A stretch of 64,000 nucleotides of DNA from Flavobacterium sp. AG291 (GTDB taxonomy: Bacteria; Bacteroidota; Bacteroidia; Flavobacteriales; Flavobacteriaceae), in assembly GCF_003350375.1 (NCBI RefSeq), contig NZ_QQAR01000005.1, forward strand, positions 150,811 through 214,810. Reading direction: 5' to 3'. The number at the start of each line of letters is the position of its first letter. Position 1 is the first letter of the stretch. The position numbers were made by a program, and so were the translations under genes. Shown in pieces: positions 25,228 to 34,597 of the stretch. The notes under the pieces are model-generated. The model had not been told where the DNA came from and did no database searches. It worked only from the letters and a program-made list of their open reading frames with translations.

Positions 25228-25800
25228 TTAATCTGCTAAAAACTGCTTAACAAGCTCATAGGCTTCCACTTTTGCAGTATCAAGGTCGTAGTTTTTGATG
25301 ATGGTGTCAAACTGAGGTGCTGTTGCCAGCTCTACCGATGCCTTTGCAATACGCATATTGATCTTATCCTCACTCTCGGTGCTGCGTTTCTTAAGACGTA
25401 TCTTAAGTTCATCAATACTTGGTGGTTTTACAAACACAGCCAGTGTCTCTTCAGGAAATTTCCTCTTGATGCGAAGGCCTCCTGCAACGTCAATATCAAA
25501 TATCACGTTTTTACCCTCTGCCCAAATACGCTCAATCTCGGTCTTCAGCGTACCATAAAAGTTGTCACGGTATACTTCTTCCCACTCTACAAAATCGTCG
25601 TGTTTAATATGCTGCTTGAATTCTTCCAGGGTGATAAAGTGATAGTCTTTACCATTAACCTCTCCTTCGCGGGCACTTCGTGTAGCTGCCGAAACTGAAA
25701 AAGCCAGATTAAGATCCGGCTGTTCCAGTAAATGTTTTACTATTGTTGTTTTTCCTGATCCCGACGGAGCCGAGAACACTAGTAATTTTCCTTTTTTCAT
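25228..25800 (-). CDS. gmk: Guanylate kinase
   Basis: A 190-residue cytoplasmic kinase with P-loop 'FSAPSGSGKTTIVKHLL' (8-24), the GMP-binding 'SVSAATRSAREGEVNGKDYHF' region (about 36-56; 'TRSAREGEVNGKDYHFI') and 'DIDVAGGLRIKRKFPE'. It converts GMP to GDP. Typical length. yicC is 49 bp upstream on the same strand, the usual yicC-gmk-nadD order in Flavobacteriia. Confidence 0.94.
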   Translation of the reverse strand: MKKGKLLVFSAPSGSGKTTIVKHLLEQPDLNLAFSVSAATRSAREGEVNGKDYHFITLEEFKQHIKHDDFVEWEEVYRDNFYGTLKTEIERIWAEGKNVIFDIDVAGGLRIKRKFPEETLAVFVKPPSIDELKIRLKKRSTESEDKINMRIAKASVELATAPQFDTIIKNYDLDTAKVEAYELVKQFLAD

Positions 25801-25849
25801 TATATCTTTTTACATAAACGTCTATTATCTGACGTCTTTCATCTAATCT

Positions 25850-26710
25850 CTATAGAACGTTTAATACCTGTTCTTTTATCTTTTCAAGCTCATCTTTCAT
25901 CTGCACTACCAGCTTTTGCATCTTGGCGTGGTTTGATTTAGAACCCATAGTGTTTATCTCACGTCCCATTTCCTGAGTAATAAACCCAAGTTTACGTCCG
26001 TTAGCTTCAGTTCCCGCCAGGGTTTCTATAAAATAGTTCAGGTGGTTTTCAAGGCGCACTTTTTCCTCGGTAATATCCATCTTTTCAAGATAGTATATAA
26101 GCTCCTGTTCAAAACGGTTCTCATCCACGTTTACAGTAAGCTCATCTATAGCAGTACGAAGCCTTGCTTTTACATTAGCGATACGCTCGCCGTCAAGAGA
26201 AACAGCCTCATGCATAAATGCCAAAATGTTTGCTATGCGCGAAAGGAATTCTTTCTCAAGGGCTACACCCTCACTTATCCTGAAGCTTTGTATGTTTTCC
26301 AGCGCCTGATCGATAACACCCTCAATGTTTTGCCATTCATTCGGGTCAATCTCTTCACGTTCTGTTTTAAGGACATCCGGCATACGCACAGCCATTTTCA
26401 TCAGTTCGGTAGGATCGGCATCCGGAATAACTTCCTGCATCTGGGCGATGTATGCCTTTACGATGGGTGCATTGATCTTAGATGAGGTTTCTTCGCCAGT
26501 AACTTCTACAAACAACGAAAAATCTATTTTTCCGCGTTCCAGCTTAACACCTATCTTGTTACGAAGCCCAAGTTCCATCTCACGAAAAGCCGATGGCATC
26601 CTTACGCTTACATCAAGGCCTTTACTGTTCAGCGATTTAATTTCTACGGTAATCTTTTTTGTGGGTAACTGTAAAGAAGCTTTACCAAACCCCGTCATCG
26701 ATTGTATCAT
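25850..26710 (-). CDS. yicC: YicC family protein (YicC-like endoribonuclease)
   Basis: A 286-residue protein starting 'MIQSMTGFGKASLQL', the diagnostic YicC N-terminus, and ending with the DUF1732 region 'KLGFITQEMGREINTMGSKS' plus 'MKDELEKIKEQVLNVL'. E. coli YicC degrades small RNAs such as RyhB and defines a ribonuclease family; whether this copy acts on RNA is inferred from the family. First gene of yicC-gmk-nadD. Confidence 0.92.
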   Translation of the reverse strand: MIQSMTGFGKASLQLPTKKITVEIKSLNSKGLDVSVRMPSAFREMELGLRNKIGVKLERGKIDFSLFVEVTGEETSSKINAPIVKAYIAQMQEVIPDADPTELMKMAVRMPDVLKTEREEIDPNEWQNIEGVIDQALENIQSFRISEGVALEKEFLSRIANILAFMHEAVSLDGERIANVKARLRTAIDELTVNVDENRFEQELIYYLEKMDITEEKVRLENHLNYFIETLAGTEANGRKLGFITQEMGREINTMGSKSNHAKMQKLVVQMKDELEKIKEQVLNVL

Positions 26711-26857
26711 GTAAAAAATTTAGTGCGACAAAGTTAATAAAAATAAATGAGGGGGTTGGTTGAAAGTAATAAAGTAGTAAAGTTGAAAGTTTTATGCCAA
26801 ATCATTTAATAAGGCATCAACTTTCAACTTTATTACGTTTAACTTTATAACTATAAG

Positions 26858-27607
26858 CTATTTCACCTCCTTAATAGCGCTGCTTTCAATCCAGCCTACG
26901 CTATCATCGGCAAGTTCAATCTTTTTCCAGTTGTCTACGGTTTCCAGCACGTTCACTTTTGTTCCTTCGTGCAGTACAAAAGCATCTTCTGAGTTTTGTG
27001 ACGGTTCGCTCTTAACGGCGATCACTTCGGCAAAAACTATGGCAGGATGCTGATTATTCTCGACAGACTTTACAAAAACAGCCGACAACACACTGATGAC
27101 AATTACAAGCAGCATTACAAACATGGCAAAGAAGAATACGCGCTTTATCAGTGTGCTGCCCGCAAAATAATATCCTATAAACATAGCCAGAAACGCAAAG
27201 GCAAAGCCTACTGCTATCCATGCCCAGGTATTGTAGTGATAAGTTCCTGTAAGGTTGTACAACATTTTAGAGAAACCTACTTTAGGTACTTCCTTAATGT
27301 TGTCTATGGTCATTTTTTTAGCATATCCCAGATTTATCTGAGCATCTTTATTGTTAGGATCAAGCTGAAGCGCTTTTTCAAAATTATAGACTGATGGTGC
27401 TATCTTACCCATTTTGTAATACGCATTACCAAGGTTAAAATACACCTCCGCCGATTCTTTCTTTCCTTTCAGGATACTTTCATACTCCTGTGCCGCATCG
27501 GCATAATTACCTTTACGATACAATGCATTAGCCTTCTCAAAAGCACCCTGCGCCACAGTGGCCTGAGTAAGCAATATTGTTATTAAAATGTAAATTAGCT
27601 TTTTCAT
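26858..27607 (-). CDS. batE: BatE: TPR and SH3 membrane protein of the Bat operon
   Basis: A 249-residue protein. Start set at 27607 ('MKKLIYILITILL'), which leaves one base after the stop of the GxxExxY gene. A signal peptide is followed by two to three TPR units (about 22-95), two membrane helices (about 128-150 and 158-182) and a bacterial SH3 domain (about 188-245, 'VIAVKSEPSQNSEDAFVLHE...WKKIEL'). It is the last gene of the moxR-bat operon. Bat proteins were linked to aerotolerance in Bacteroides fragilis; the exact role is unsettled. Confidence 0.85.
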   Translation of the reverse strand: MKKLIYILITILLTQATVAQGAFEKANALYRKGNYADAAQEYESILKGKKESAEVYFNLGNAYYKMGKIAPSVYNFEKALQLDPNNKDAQINLGYAKKMTIDNIKEVPKVGFSKMLYNLTGTYHYNTWAWIAVGFAFAFLAMFIGYYFAGSTLIKRVFFFAMFVMLLVIVISVLSAVFVKSVENNQHPAIVFAEVIAVKSEPSQNSEDAFVLHEGTKVNVLETVDNWKKIELADDSVGWIESSAIKEVK

Positions 27608-27608
27608 C

Positions 27609-27989
27609 TTATAAAGTCCCATTTATAACTCTTCTGATTCCGTCCTTTATCAAAGGAACATTGAAATTAATTAACATCCCTAACTTATTTCCTGATAATT
27701 TTAAATACGTTAAAAGTTGTGCTAAATGAATATCGTTTAATTCTTCTACAGACTTAACTTCTATAACAAATTTGTTTTCAACTACAATGTCCATTCTGTA
27801 GCCAATTTCTAATTTTACTTCTTCATAAATTAAAGGCAATGCTTTTTGCTTTTCAACAAACAGGCCCTTTTTGTATAATTCATAACATAAACATTCACAA
27901 TAGGCACTTTCTAATAGTCCAGGCCCTAACGCCTTGTGGACTTTAAGAGAACATTCGTAAACAATTTTAGCTATTTCGTTTTCTGTCAT
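27609..27989 (-). CDS. GxxExxY protein (PD-(D/E)XK nuclease-like) inserted between batD and batE
   Basis: A 126-residue protein starting at 27989 ('MTENEIAKIVYECSLKVHKA'). The name motif is 'LGPGLLESAYCECL' (GxxExxY), and 'GYRMDIVVENKFVIEVKSVE' supplies the D...ExK nuclease-like residues. The family (TIGR04256, PDDEXK_3) is thought to have a nuclease fold, but activity is unproven. Here it lies inside an otherwise standard bat operon, one base from the batE start and just downstream of a TTAACCACAA-type hairpin (28000-28110). Bat operons normally lack it, so it is most likely an insertion. Confidence 0.85.
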   Translation of the reverse strand: MTENEIAKIVYECSLKVHKALGPGLLESAYCECLCYELYKKGLFVEKQKALPLIYEEVKLEIGYRMDIVVENKFVIEVKSVEELNDIHLAQLLTYLKLSGNKLGMLINFNVPLIKDGIRRVINGTL

Positions 27990-27999
27990 TTGTATAAAT

Positions 28000-28110
28000 T
28001 TAACCACAAGGTTCACAAAGTCTTTTCACAAAGAACACGATGATAGCACTTCGTTTAAAGAACACAAAGCTTTGTGAACATTGTGCCTTCTTTGTGGGCT
28101 TTGTGGTTAA
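28000..28110. repeat. TTAACCACAA...TTGTGGTTAA hairpin repeat (copy 3) inside the bat operon
   Basis: Starts TTAACCACAAGGTTCACAAA and ends GGGCTTTGTGGTTAA. It sits between batD and the GxxExxY gene, so the operon mRNA would carry a long hairpin here. Confidence 0.75.
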
Positions 28111-28143
28111 AAGCTCTCAATTCTAATATCTAACATCTCACTA

Positions 28144-29916
28144 CTAAATCTGCTTTTCTAATGCCGTGATTACCGCCACCGCGCTGTCGTAGTCATTCTG
28201 CATAGCCGAATCTGACGATGGTGCATACCTTGCAAACTCACAGCTGTCCATTATCTTACTGAAATCAGCTACGGTTTCTTCTTTGGCATTACGCGACAGC
28301 AATAATTCTTTAATATTATCACGGCTCATGTCGGCGGTTTCAATATGCAGTTTTGCCTTAAGGAAATTATGCAGTGCTTTTTCCAGTGCCAAATAGAATC
28401 CTGCCTTGTTACCAAGTTGCTTTTTAGCTTCCCCAAGGAACTTTTTCGCAAGCTTATTGTTCTGCCTTATTTTGCTGCCCACAACATCGCTGTCATACGC
28501 TTCTTTTTTCTTCCTTCCGAAGATGATAAACGGAATCAAAAGGAATGGCGCAAAGAGTAATCCCCAGAACAGCCCTGAACCAAAGAAATCATCACGCTCA
28601 ACAGGTTTAAGAGATGTTTCTAATGCTATAAATCGGAATGGCTCTGCCGATTTAACATCTTTCTTGTTGCTGTCTCCCTTATCGGCACTCTCCTGATTTT
28701 CCTGTACATTAAGCACATTTATCATAATCTCATCATGCGTAATGGTTTTGTAGGTATGTGTTGCAAGATCAAACCAAGAGAACGACAATTCCTTTATAGG
28801 GTATTTACCTTTGTTTTGCGGCACTATCGTATAGCTATCTGATATACTACCCTGCATACCGCTCAAAGGTGTTGAAATGTTTTCTTTATGCTCCGGGTCG
28901 TACATTTCCAGTGCTGCCGGTACTTGTGGTTTAGGCAACGTAAACAGCTTAAGGTTACCTTTGCCTGATACTGCAATATCTAACTGTATTGGCTCTCCGT
29001 TTTTGCTAACAGTAGCCGATGGCTTAACCGTAAAGCTAAAACTACCTACGGCACCGGTAAAGTCTGCCGGTTTTCCTTTCTCCGGAAGCGGTTTTACATT
29101 AATAAATTTCTTTCCTGCCGACACTACCTTATTTGTAGCCACCATAAACTGACGCCCAAAAATATCTCTTCTGCCGTTAGGCACTTCCATAGATACATCA
29201 AGGGTTAATGGTTCAATTTCCAGCTTACCATCTTTTTGAGGATACAATACCGTTTTACGCAATACAAGCATACGGTATTCCTGTCCCTGGTAATTTTCTG
29301 TCTGGACTGCTGGATTCTTAATATCTATATTCTGACTCCAAAAATCATTGTACTGTGGAGACGAAACTTCTTTCCATCCTCCCACGGCTGTGTAAGGGCT
29401 AACATAGATTTTATATACAACGGTAACAGGTTCGTTTACATACGGATTGGTTTTACTAACCTCAGCTACCAAATGTACACCCTGATCTACATTCTGCTGC
29501 ATTTCCTGCTGGTGCTGCTGGTTGTTAGCATACGGATTCGGGTCGGCACCTGCAATGGCATCACCAACCTTAACTTTTATAGGGGCTGTTTTGTATTCAT
29601 ACCCCCCTATAATTATCGTAGCCGAACCTATGGTAAAATTTCCTTTTGCAGTAGGGATAAGCAGGTACTTATAGCTTCTGCTAAAAGTACGTTTCCCGTT
29701 TATCCATGAATTGCTTACCATCTGCTGAGGTCCCGAAGCCTTAAACCCCGGAAATTGCGGAGGCGTAAAATTGTCCCCATCCTGATTCATGGTAAACTCA
29801 ACAATAAGGCGTTCGTTTATACCCAGAGATGTTTTGCTCGGTACGGCCTTAAATTCTACCTGTTGGGCATATATGCCCTGTACAAAAAGCAATAATAGTA
29901 AGATGTATCTTTTCAT
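28144..29916 (-). CDS. batD: BatD family protein
   Basis: A 590-residue exported membrane protein: signal peptide (MKRYILLLLLFVQGIYAQ), a series of beta-sandwich BatD repeats (about 20-420, e.g. 'VHLVAEVSKTNPYVNEPVTV'), one membrane helix (about 443-465, 'FWGLLFAPFLLIPFIIFG') and a cytoplasmic helical tail. The periplasmic part probably binds partner proteins or substrate. It follows batC after a 164-bp gap that holds a palindromic repeat. Confidence 0.88.
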   Translation of the reverse strand: MKRYILLLLLFVQGIYAQQVEFKAVPSKTSLGINERLIVEFTMNQDGDNFTPPQFPGFKASGPQQMVSNSWINGKRTFSRSYKYLLIPTAKGNFTIGSATIIIGGYEYKTAPIKVKVGDAIAGADPNPYANNQQHQQEMQQNVDQGVHLVAEVSKTNPYVNEPVTVVYKIYVSPYTAVGGWKEVSSPQYNDFWSQNIDIKNPAVQTENYQGQEYRMLVLRKTVLYPQKDGKLEIEPLTLDVSMEVPNGRRDIFGRQFMVATNKVVSAGKKFINVKPLPEKGKPADFTGAVGSFSFTVKPSATVSKNGEPIQLDIAVSGKGNLKLFTLPKPQVPAALEMYDPEHKENISTPLSGMQGSISDSYTIVPQNKGKYPIKELSFSWFDLATHTYKTITHDEIMINVLNVQENQESADKGDSNKKDVKSAEPFRFIALETSLKPVERDDFFGSGLFWGLLFAPFLLIPFIIFGRKKKEAYDSDVVGSKIRQNNKLAKKFLGEAKKQLGNKAGFYLALEKALHNFLKAKLHIETADMSRDNIKELLLSRNAKEETVADFSKIMDSCEFARYAPSSDSAMQNDYDSAVAVITALEKQI

Positions 29917-29974
29917 CGTTCTTTGCTTAACCTGAAAATATTGCGTTTTTAAGTTATAGTTTTTTATCTACGCC

Positions 29975-30046
29975 GTCATTGCGAGGAGGTACGCCGAAGC
30001 AATCTTTTTAGATTGCCACGCTACACTACGTTCCGCTCACAATGAC
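29975..30046. repeat. GTCATTGCGAGG...CAATGAC palindrome (copy 2)
   Basis: Same family as 16337-16407, in the batC-batD gap. The centre GCAATCTTTTTAGATTGC is again self-complementary. Confidence 0.72.
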
Positions 30047-30080
30047 AGACCGATTATTAGTAGCAGTAAAGCTAAAAATG

Positions 30081-30908
30081 TTACCAGTCTTTTTGCTGGT
30101 TGTTGTTTGGCCTTACCTTAACCTTTCTGCCATTAACCTTATCCTGAATTTTTTTCTCTTCATTATTCATGGCATCAAGCAGGTTTTCCATACGTTGTTT
30201 AGATGGGCTTGGTCCGGCTTCCGGCTTAGGCTGGCCTTTATCTTTCTGGTCGCCATCATCTTTAGGTTCCCCTTTGTCACCATCCTTTTTCTGATCCCCT
30301 TTTTCGTGGCCCTTATTGTCCTTCTGGTCTCCGTTATCGCCCTTATCTTTGCCTTTGTCGCCTTTATCCTTCTGGTCATTGCCACCGCCACCGTTAGGTT
30401 GCTGCTGCTTATCGTCCTTGTTTTGGTCTTTTTTGTCTTTATCGTCCTGAGGCGGTTTTTGCAGTGGCGGCGGATTATTTTTCAGCATTTCCTTTGCCAA
30501 TGCAAAATTGTACCTGGTTTTTTCATCCGCAGGGTTATTACGAAGCGCATTCTTATAGGCCTCAACAGCTTCCTGATAATTCTTTTCTTTCATAAAGATA
30601 TTACCCAGGTTATGGTAAGCCATATGCTTTTGCTGCTTGGTAGAAGCACTCTTTATAGCATCCAGATAAGCATAAGCAGCTTCTGCACTTTGTCCCTGCC
30701 TGTATATGGCATTCCCAAGATTGTAGGCAGCTGATGCCTTAGTGGGCGATTTGGATTTTGATATCCTGTAATCAGCCTCTGCCTCAATATAGTGATTACT
30801 CTTAAATTCTTTGTTCCCTTTCTCAAGGTCTTTATCTCTTTTTGGCTTAGCCTGCGCAAACGAAAGCACTGTAAATAAAAGCAGGCCGTATGTAAATAGT
30901 CTCCTCAT
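30081..30908 (-). CDS. batC: BatC: TPR protein with charged C-terminal region
   Basis: A 275-residue exported protein. A signal peptide precedes three TPR units (about 25-145, including 'ASAAYNLGNAIYRQGQSAEA' and 'HMAYHNLGNIFMKEKNYQEA'). Residues 150-245 are a very low-complexity stretch of Lys, Asp, Gln and Gly, probably unfolded. It ends with a conserved 'RMENLLDAMNNEEKKIQDKV' helix. It probably acts as an adaptor with BatA/BatB. It overlaps the batB stop by one base (TAATG). Confidence 0.85.
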   Translation of the reverse strand: MRRLFTYGLLLFTVLSFAQAKPKRDKDLEKGNKEFKSNHYIEAEADYRISKSKSPTKASAAYNLGNAIYRQGQSAEAAYAYLDAIKSASTKQQKHMAYHNLGNIFMKEKNYQEAVEAYKNALRNNPADEKTRYNFALAKEMLKNNPPPLQKPPQDDKDKKDQNKDDKQQQPNGGGGNDQKDKGDKGKDKGDNGDQKDNKGHEKGDQKKDGDKGEPKDDGDQKDKGQPKPEAGPSPSKQRMENLLDAMNNEEKKIQDKVNGRKVKVRPNNNQQKDW

Positions 30909-31942
30909 TATTCTTTTTCATTAAACAGGTTAAGTTTGCTAATCCATGCTGTTTTCCTTTCAAGCAGGAATACATCAATAAACAGCAATAAAAATGCTGC
31001 ACCTAAAAACCATTGGTATTGCGAATCGTATACCGCCATCTGTTTGGCTTCAAATTCGGTTTTCTCCATGTTATCCAGAGCATTTTTCACATAGTCTGAC
31101 ACTTCACGGGTACTTTTACCATAAACATATCCGCCTTTGGTCGCCGCAGCAATGCTTTTCAGGTCCTGCGGATACAATTTTGTAACCACCACATTACCAT
31201 CACTGTCACGCTTAAAGCTTTCAGTACGCCCGTTAACCTTAAGCGGAATAGGCCCTCCTTTTTCAGTACCTACACCTACAGTTACTAGTTTAATACCTTT
31301 TTCTTTAAGTGCCTGAGCAGCCTCAAGACTGCCTTCGCCATGATCTTCACCGTCTGATATCAATATAACCAGTTTACTGGTTTGCGGATCGTCAAAATAA
31401 GATGTTGCCAGTTCCAGCGCATCACTGATGGCAGTTCCCTGAGAGGAAACCATATCGGTATTCATGTTCTGAAGGAACATTTTTGCTACACTGTAATCGC
31501 CGGTAATAGGCAGTACCGGATAAGCACTTCCGGCATAGGCAACAATACCTATCCTGTCTGTCCCCAACTGATTGATAACCTGAGAAACGATCTGTTTTGC
31601 TTTTTCAAGTCGGTTAGGCGCCATGTCTTCGGCAAGCATACTCTTCGATACGTCTACCGCAAAAACAATGTCAACCCCTTCCCTTTTTACGGTTTCTACT
31701 TTAGTACCAATTTTCGGGTTTACCAATGCAATTATGATGCCCGAAAGAGCTAAAAGAAACACAACCAGTTTAAGGGCAGCCTTAAAAACCGACCTGTTGG
31801 GAGTTAATTTTTTTACCAGTTCAGGATCGCCAAACTCACGCTGCTTTTTTTTCTGCCAATACAAATTTAGCAGGAACAGCAACAGCAATACCGGGATAAT
31901 GCCCAGCAGGTATAAGTATTTTGGTTCGTCTAATTCGTACAT
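30908..31942 (-). CDS. batB: BatB: VWA-domain membrane protein
   Basis: A 344-residue protein: N-terminal membrane helices (about 8-25 and 55-75), a von Willebrand A domain (about 88-290) with MIDAS 'FAVDVSKSMLAEDMAPNRLE' and 'TAISDALELA', and a final helix (about 310-330). VWA domains bind metal and partner proteins. Only one base separates it from batA upstream and it overlaps batC downstream, so all are co-transcribed. Confidence 0.88.
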   Translation of the reverse strand: MYELDEPKYLYLLGIIPVLLLLFLLNLYWQKKKQREFGDPELVKKLTPNRSVFKAALKLVVFLLALSGIIIALVNPKIGTKVETVKREGVDIVFAVDVSKSMLAEDMAPNRLEKAKQIVSQVINQLGTDRIGIVAYAGSAYPVLPITGDYSVAKMFLQNMNTDMVSSQGTAISDALELATSYFDDPQTSKLVILISDGEDHGEGSLEAAQALKEKGIKLVTVGVGTEKGGPIPLKVNGRTESFKRDSDGNVVVTKLYPQDLKSIAAATKGGYVYGKSTREVSDYVKNALDNMEKTEFEAKQMAVYDSQYQWFLGAAFLLLFIDVFLLERKTAWISKLNLFNEKE

Positions 31943-31943
31943 A

Positions 31944-32948
31944 CTAAATAAAGCTTCTGTAAAGGGTTTTCCTCGCCACTATTTCGGCAAGCAGCAATCC
32001 AAATGCTATCCATGCCCACATATGGAATTTCTCGTCGTAATTGTAATATTTCATCTCCTCGATCTCTGTAGTCTCGAGTTTGTTGATCTCGTCGTAAATA
32101 GATTTCAACTTGGTGTTAGATGTAGCCCTGAAGTACTTACCATTCGTCTTTTTGGCAATTTCCTTCATCAGTTCCTGGTCTATCTCTACCTGCATCATTT
32201 TGTATACAAAACCGCCATCCGGTTTTTTAGCATACGGAAACTCGGCCATACCGTTTGTTCCAATACCAATGGTGTAAACCTTGATACCATACTCTTTAGC
32301 GATATCGGCAGCCATTCGCGGGTCTATAACCCCCGAATTGTTTACCCCATCAGTAAGCAAAATGATAACGCGACTTTTTGCCTTGCTGTCTTTCAGTCGG
32401 TTTACAGCCGTTGCAAGACCAACACCAATACCCGTACCGTCTTTTAGTACGGTCTCATCATATTTTACCGATTTAATGGCATCTATAACTAATGCCTTAT
32501 CACTGGTAACCGGAGTTTTAGTATAAGCTTCGCCGGCATATACCACAAGTCCTATACGATCGTTAGGACGTCCGTCAACGAATTTTTGGGCAACGCTCTT
32601 AAGAGCCTCCATACGGTTAGGCTTCAGGTCGCGTGCCAGCATACTGCCCGATACGTCCATTGCAATAACAATATCGATACCACGTGTTGTTTTCGTTTTG
32701 TTGTTCACATCTACCGTTCTGGGTCTTGCTAAGGCAACAATCATGCAGCTTAACGCCAATAATCTCAACACAAACAATAACGGCTTAAGCCTGCCAAGCA
32801 GCGATGGTTTAGCTTTAAAGGCGTTAAGCGAACTTATTTTTAATGTAGCTGTCTGTTTTTTGCGTGTCCATATATACCAGCCAATGGCTAATGGCAACAA
32901 TGCAAACAGCCAAAAGAAACCCGGATGTAAAAAAGTTACGTCTTTCAT
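31944..32948 (-). CDS. batA: BatA: VWA-domain membrane protein
   Basis: A 334-residue protein with the same plan as BatB: two N-terminal membrane helices (about 10-25 and 55-75), a VWA domain with MIDAS 'IAMDVSGSMLARDLKPNRME' and 'LTDGVNNSGVIDPRMAADIA', and a C-terminal helix (about 305-325). It probably pairs with BatB in the inner membrane, with MoxR acting from the cytoplasm. Gaps of 1-2 bp on both sides. Confidence 0.9.
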   Translation of the reverse strand: MKDVTFLHPGFFWLFALLPLAIGWYIWTRKKQTATLKISSLNAFKAKPSLLGRLKPLLFVLRLLALSCMIVALARPRTVDVNNKTKTTRGIDIVIAMDVSGSMLARDLKPNRMEALKSVAQKFVDGRPNDRIGLVVYAGEAYTKTPVTSDKALVIDAIKSVKYDETVLKDGTGIGVGLATAVNRLKDSKAKSRVIILLTDGVNNSGVIDPRMAADIAKEYGIKVYTIGIGTNGMAEFPYAKKPDGGFVYKMMQVEIDQELMKEIAKKTNGKYFRATSNTKLKSIYDEINKLETTEIEEMKYYNYDEKFHMWAWIAFGLLLAEIVARKTLYRSFI

Positions 32949-32950
32949 AA

Positions 32951-34570
32951 TTAATTTACCTTTAATTCAACGGAGTTCTTTATTCGTTCGAGTATCTGCG
33001 TTCCATATTCGTCACCTTCCTTATGCATTATCATTACCTGTTGCAGTCCTTCTTTTTGCTTAAAGAAAAGCAGCTCGTAATATACTCTTACAGGAGTTTT
33101 TGTAACAGGATCCGGCATAGACATATTTCCATAAGCCCTTATACCTGATATCCCTTTATCGGTATTAAAATCTTCGTTTTTTACCAATATGTTAGTAGCT
33201 CCCTGTGCTTCCATAGACTTCATTGCAAGCTCTACGGTTGCAGGAAGATCGATCTGAACAGAATCCTTATAAGTAGTCGTAGATACCGTAACATAGAAAT
33301 TATCGGTCATAGAACCATAAGCAAACACCGATGCATCTCTTACATGCGGATTGTTTTGCTGTGTCATTTTAGCCAATAAAGGAGATCGTTTAAGTACCTT
33401 TGGTGTTTCAATAATTACTCCCGGATCACCATATTCACTCTTTACCCATTCGCCATCCAGTAGTTCTTTTGTCGCGTGTCCAATAAAGTTATCCCTAAGG
33501 TATTCCATCCCGAAAACATATACCGAAACTCCAAAAGCAACTAAAATTGCCGCTACCGAACTCAGTATTATGATAGTCTTTTTCCTTTTCGCTTTTTTCT
33601 TTGCCTGCGCATCGAGCCAAAGCTGTGTATGAATATCGTCTTCTTCCTTCTCTTCAGGAATGCTTCGGTCTATAACCACAATGGTTTTTTCTACCCTCTT
33701 GCGGTCTTCTGCAATCTCAAAATCAAGCGGACGTGATTTGGCAAACTTCACCATATCGGCCGTACGAAGAATCTTTTCAAGCTCTTCAAAAGTTTCCTGA
33801 GACAAGTTCATTTTCTTTTTACGAACAGCATCTCTCATCGCGTCAATCAGCTCACTGGTAGTGCTTTCCATTGCCGGAACGTGAATAGCCTCTTCTATAT
33901 AAGTACGGGCAATATCCGTAAGCTGGCTATAATAGTCTTTTACAGCTCCTTTTTCAAGCAGTTCTCTCTTTTCAAGCTCTTTAAGCTCACGCGAAGCTCT
34001 TTCTATCGGAGATATAAGTTCTTCTTTTTTAGCTTTAGGCTCTGCCGGTTTCCTGTTCTTAAGGTAATGCCACAACCCATAAGCTGCTACTCCCGTTGCT
34101 ACAACGGCAAACAGTATCCATAACCAGAAAGACGTATTGGACTGCCCTTTAAGCACAGGCTTAATGTCATACATCTTTTGCTTCAGGGTATCCACTTTAA
34201 TATTGTTTACCTCAATGCGCAGGGAGTCGGTTTTAATCATCTTGTTATTGATGACTACCGGCAAAGACGGTATTATGTACCTGCCCGAATCGAACTGTGT
34301 AAGCCCGTATTTTTTTACCAGCTCATACATAGCTCCATCCTTAATGGTATCCACAGGATATGACTCCAGCACCTCAAGCTGCCCAAAGCTTCTGCCTTCC
34401 GGAAAACTTACACGGGAAGCCGTATCAACTTTGGTTTTTAGCGTAAGGTTAAACTGGGAACCGATCTTTATTTTGGTAGAATCAATACTTGCCTGAACCT
34501 GCTTTTGCTGTCCGAAAACAGTAACGGCAGCCAGAAGGAATAGTATTGTATACAGTTTTGTCCTAATCAT
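32951..34570 (-). CDS. BatD-like/DUF4381-type membrane protein of the Bat operon
   Basis: A 539-residue exported protein. A signal peptide is followed by one BatD-like beta domain (about 22-130), a first membrane helix (about 148-168) and a long charged helical region (about 175-330; 'EKRELLEKGAVKDYYSQLTD', the DUF4381-like part). A second membrane helix (about 335-355) precedes a C-terminal domain ending near 'ILERIKNSVELKVN'. It lies between the DUF58 gene and batA, 2 bp from the latter. Function is inferred only from operon membership. Confidence 0.8.
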   Translation of the reverse strand: MIRTKLYTILFLLAAVTVFGQQKQVQASIDSTKIKIGSQFNLTLKTKVDTASRVSFPEGRSFGQLEVLESYPVDTIKDGAMYELVKKYGLTQFDSGRYIIPSLPVVINNKMIKTDSLRIEVNNIKVDTLKQKMYDIKPVLKGQSNTSFWLWILFAVVATGVAAYGLWHYLKNRKPAEPKAKKEELISPIERASRELKELEKRELLEKGAVKDYYSQLTDIARTYIEEAIHVPAMESTTSELIDAMRDAVRKKKMNLSQETFEELEKILRTADMVKFAKSRPLDFEIAEDRKRVEKTIVVIDRSIPEEKEEDDIHTQLWLDAQAKKKAKRKKTIIILSSVAAILVAFGVSVYVFGMEYLRDNFIGHATKELLDGEWVKSEYGDPGVIIETPKVLKRSPLLAKMTQQNNPHVRDASVFAYGSMTDNFYVTVSTTTYKDSVQIDLPATVELAMKSMEAQGATNILVKNEDFNTDKGISGIRAYGNMSMPDPVTKTPVRVYYELLFFKQKEGLQQVMIMHKEGDEYGTQILERIKNSVELKVN

Positions 34571-34597
34571 TTCTTTTTTGTTTTCACCACTGGTTTT

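Noticed and set aside
30042..30734. Long hydrophobic open frame of 230 codons on the plus strand
   Set aside because: It is the antisense of the Lys/Asp-rich part of batC; low-complexity sequence on the coding strand creates a fake hydrophobic frame.
31623..32447. 274-codon open frame on the plus strand
   Set aside because: Antisense shadow of batA and batB; no recognisable motif.
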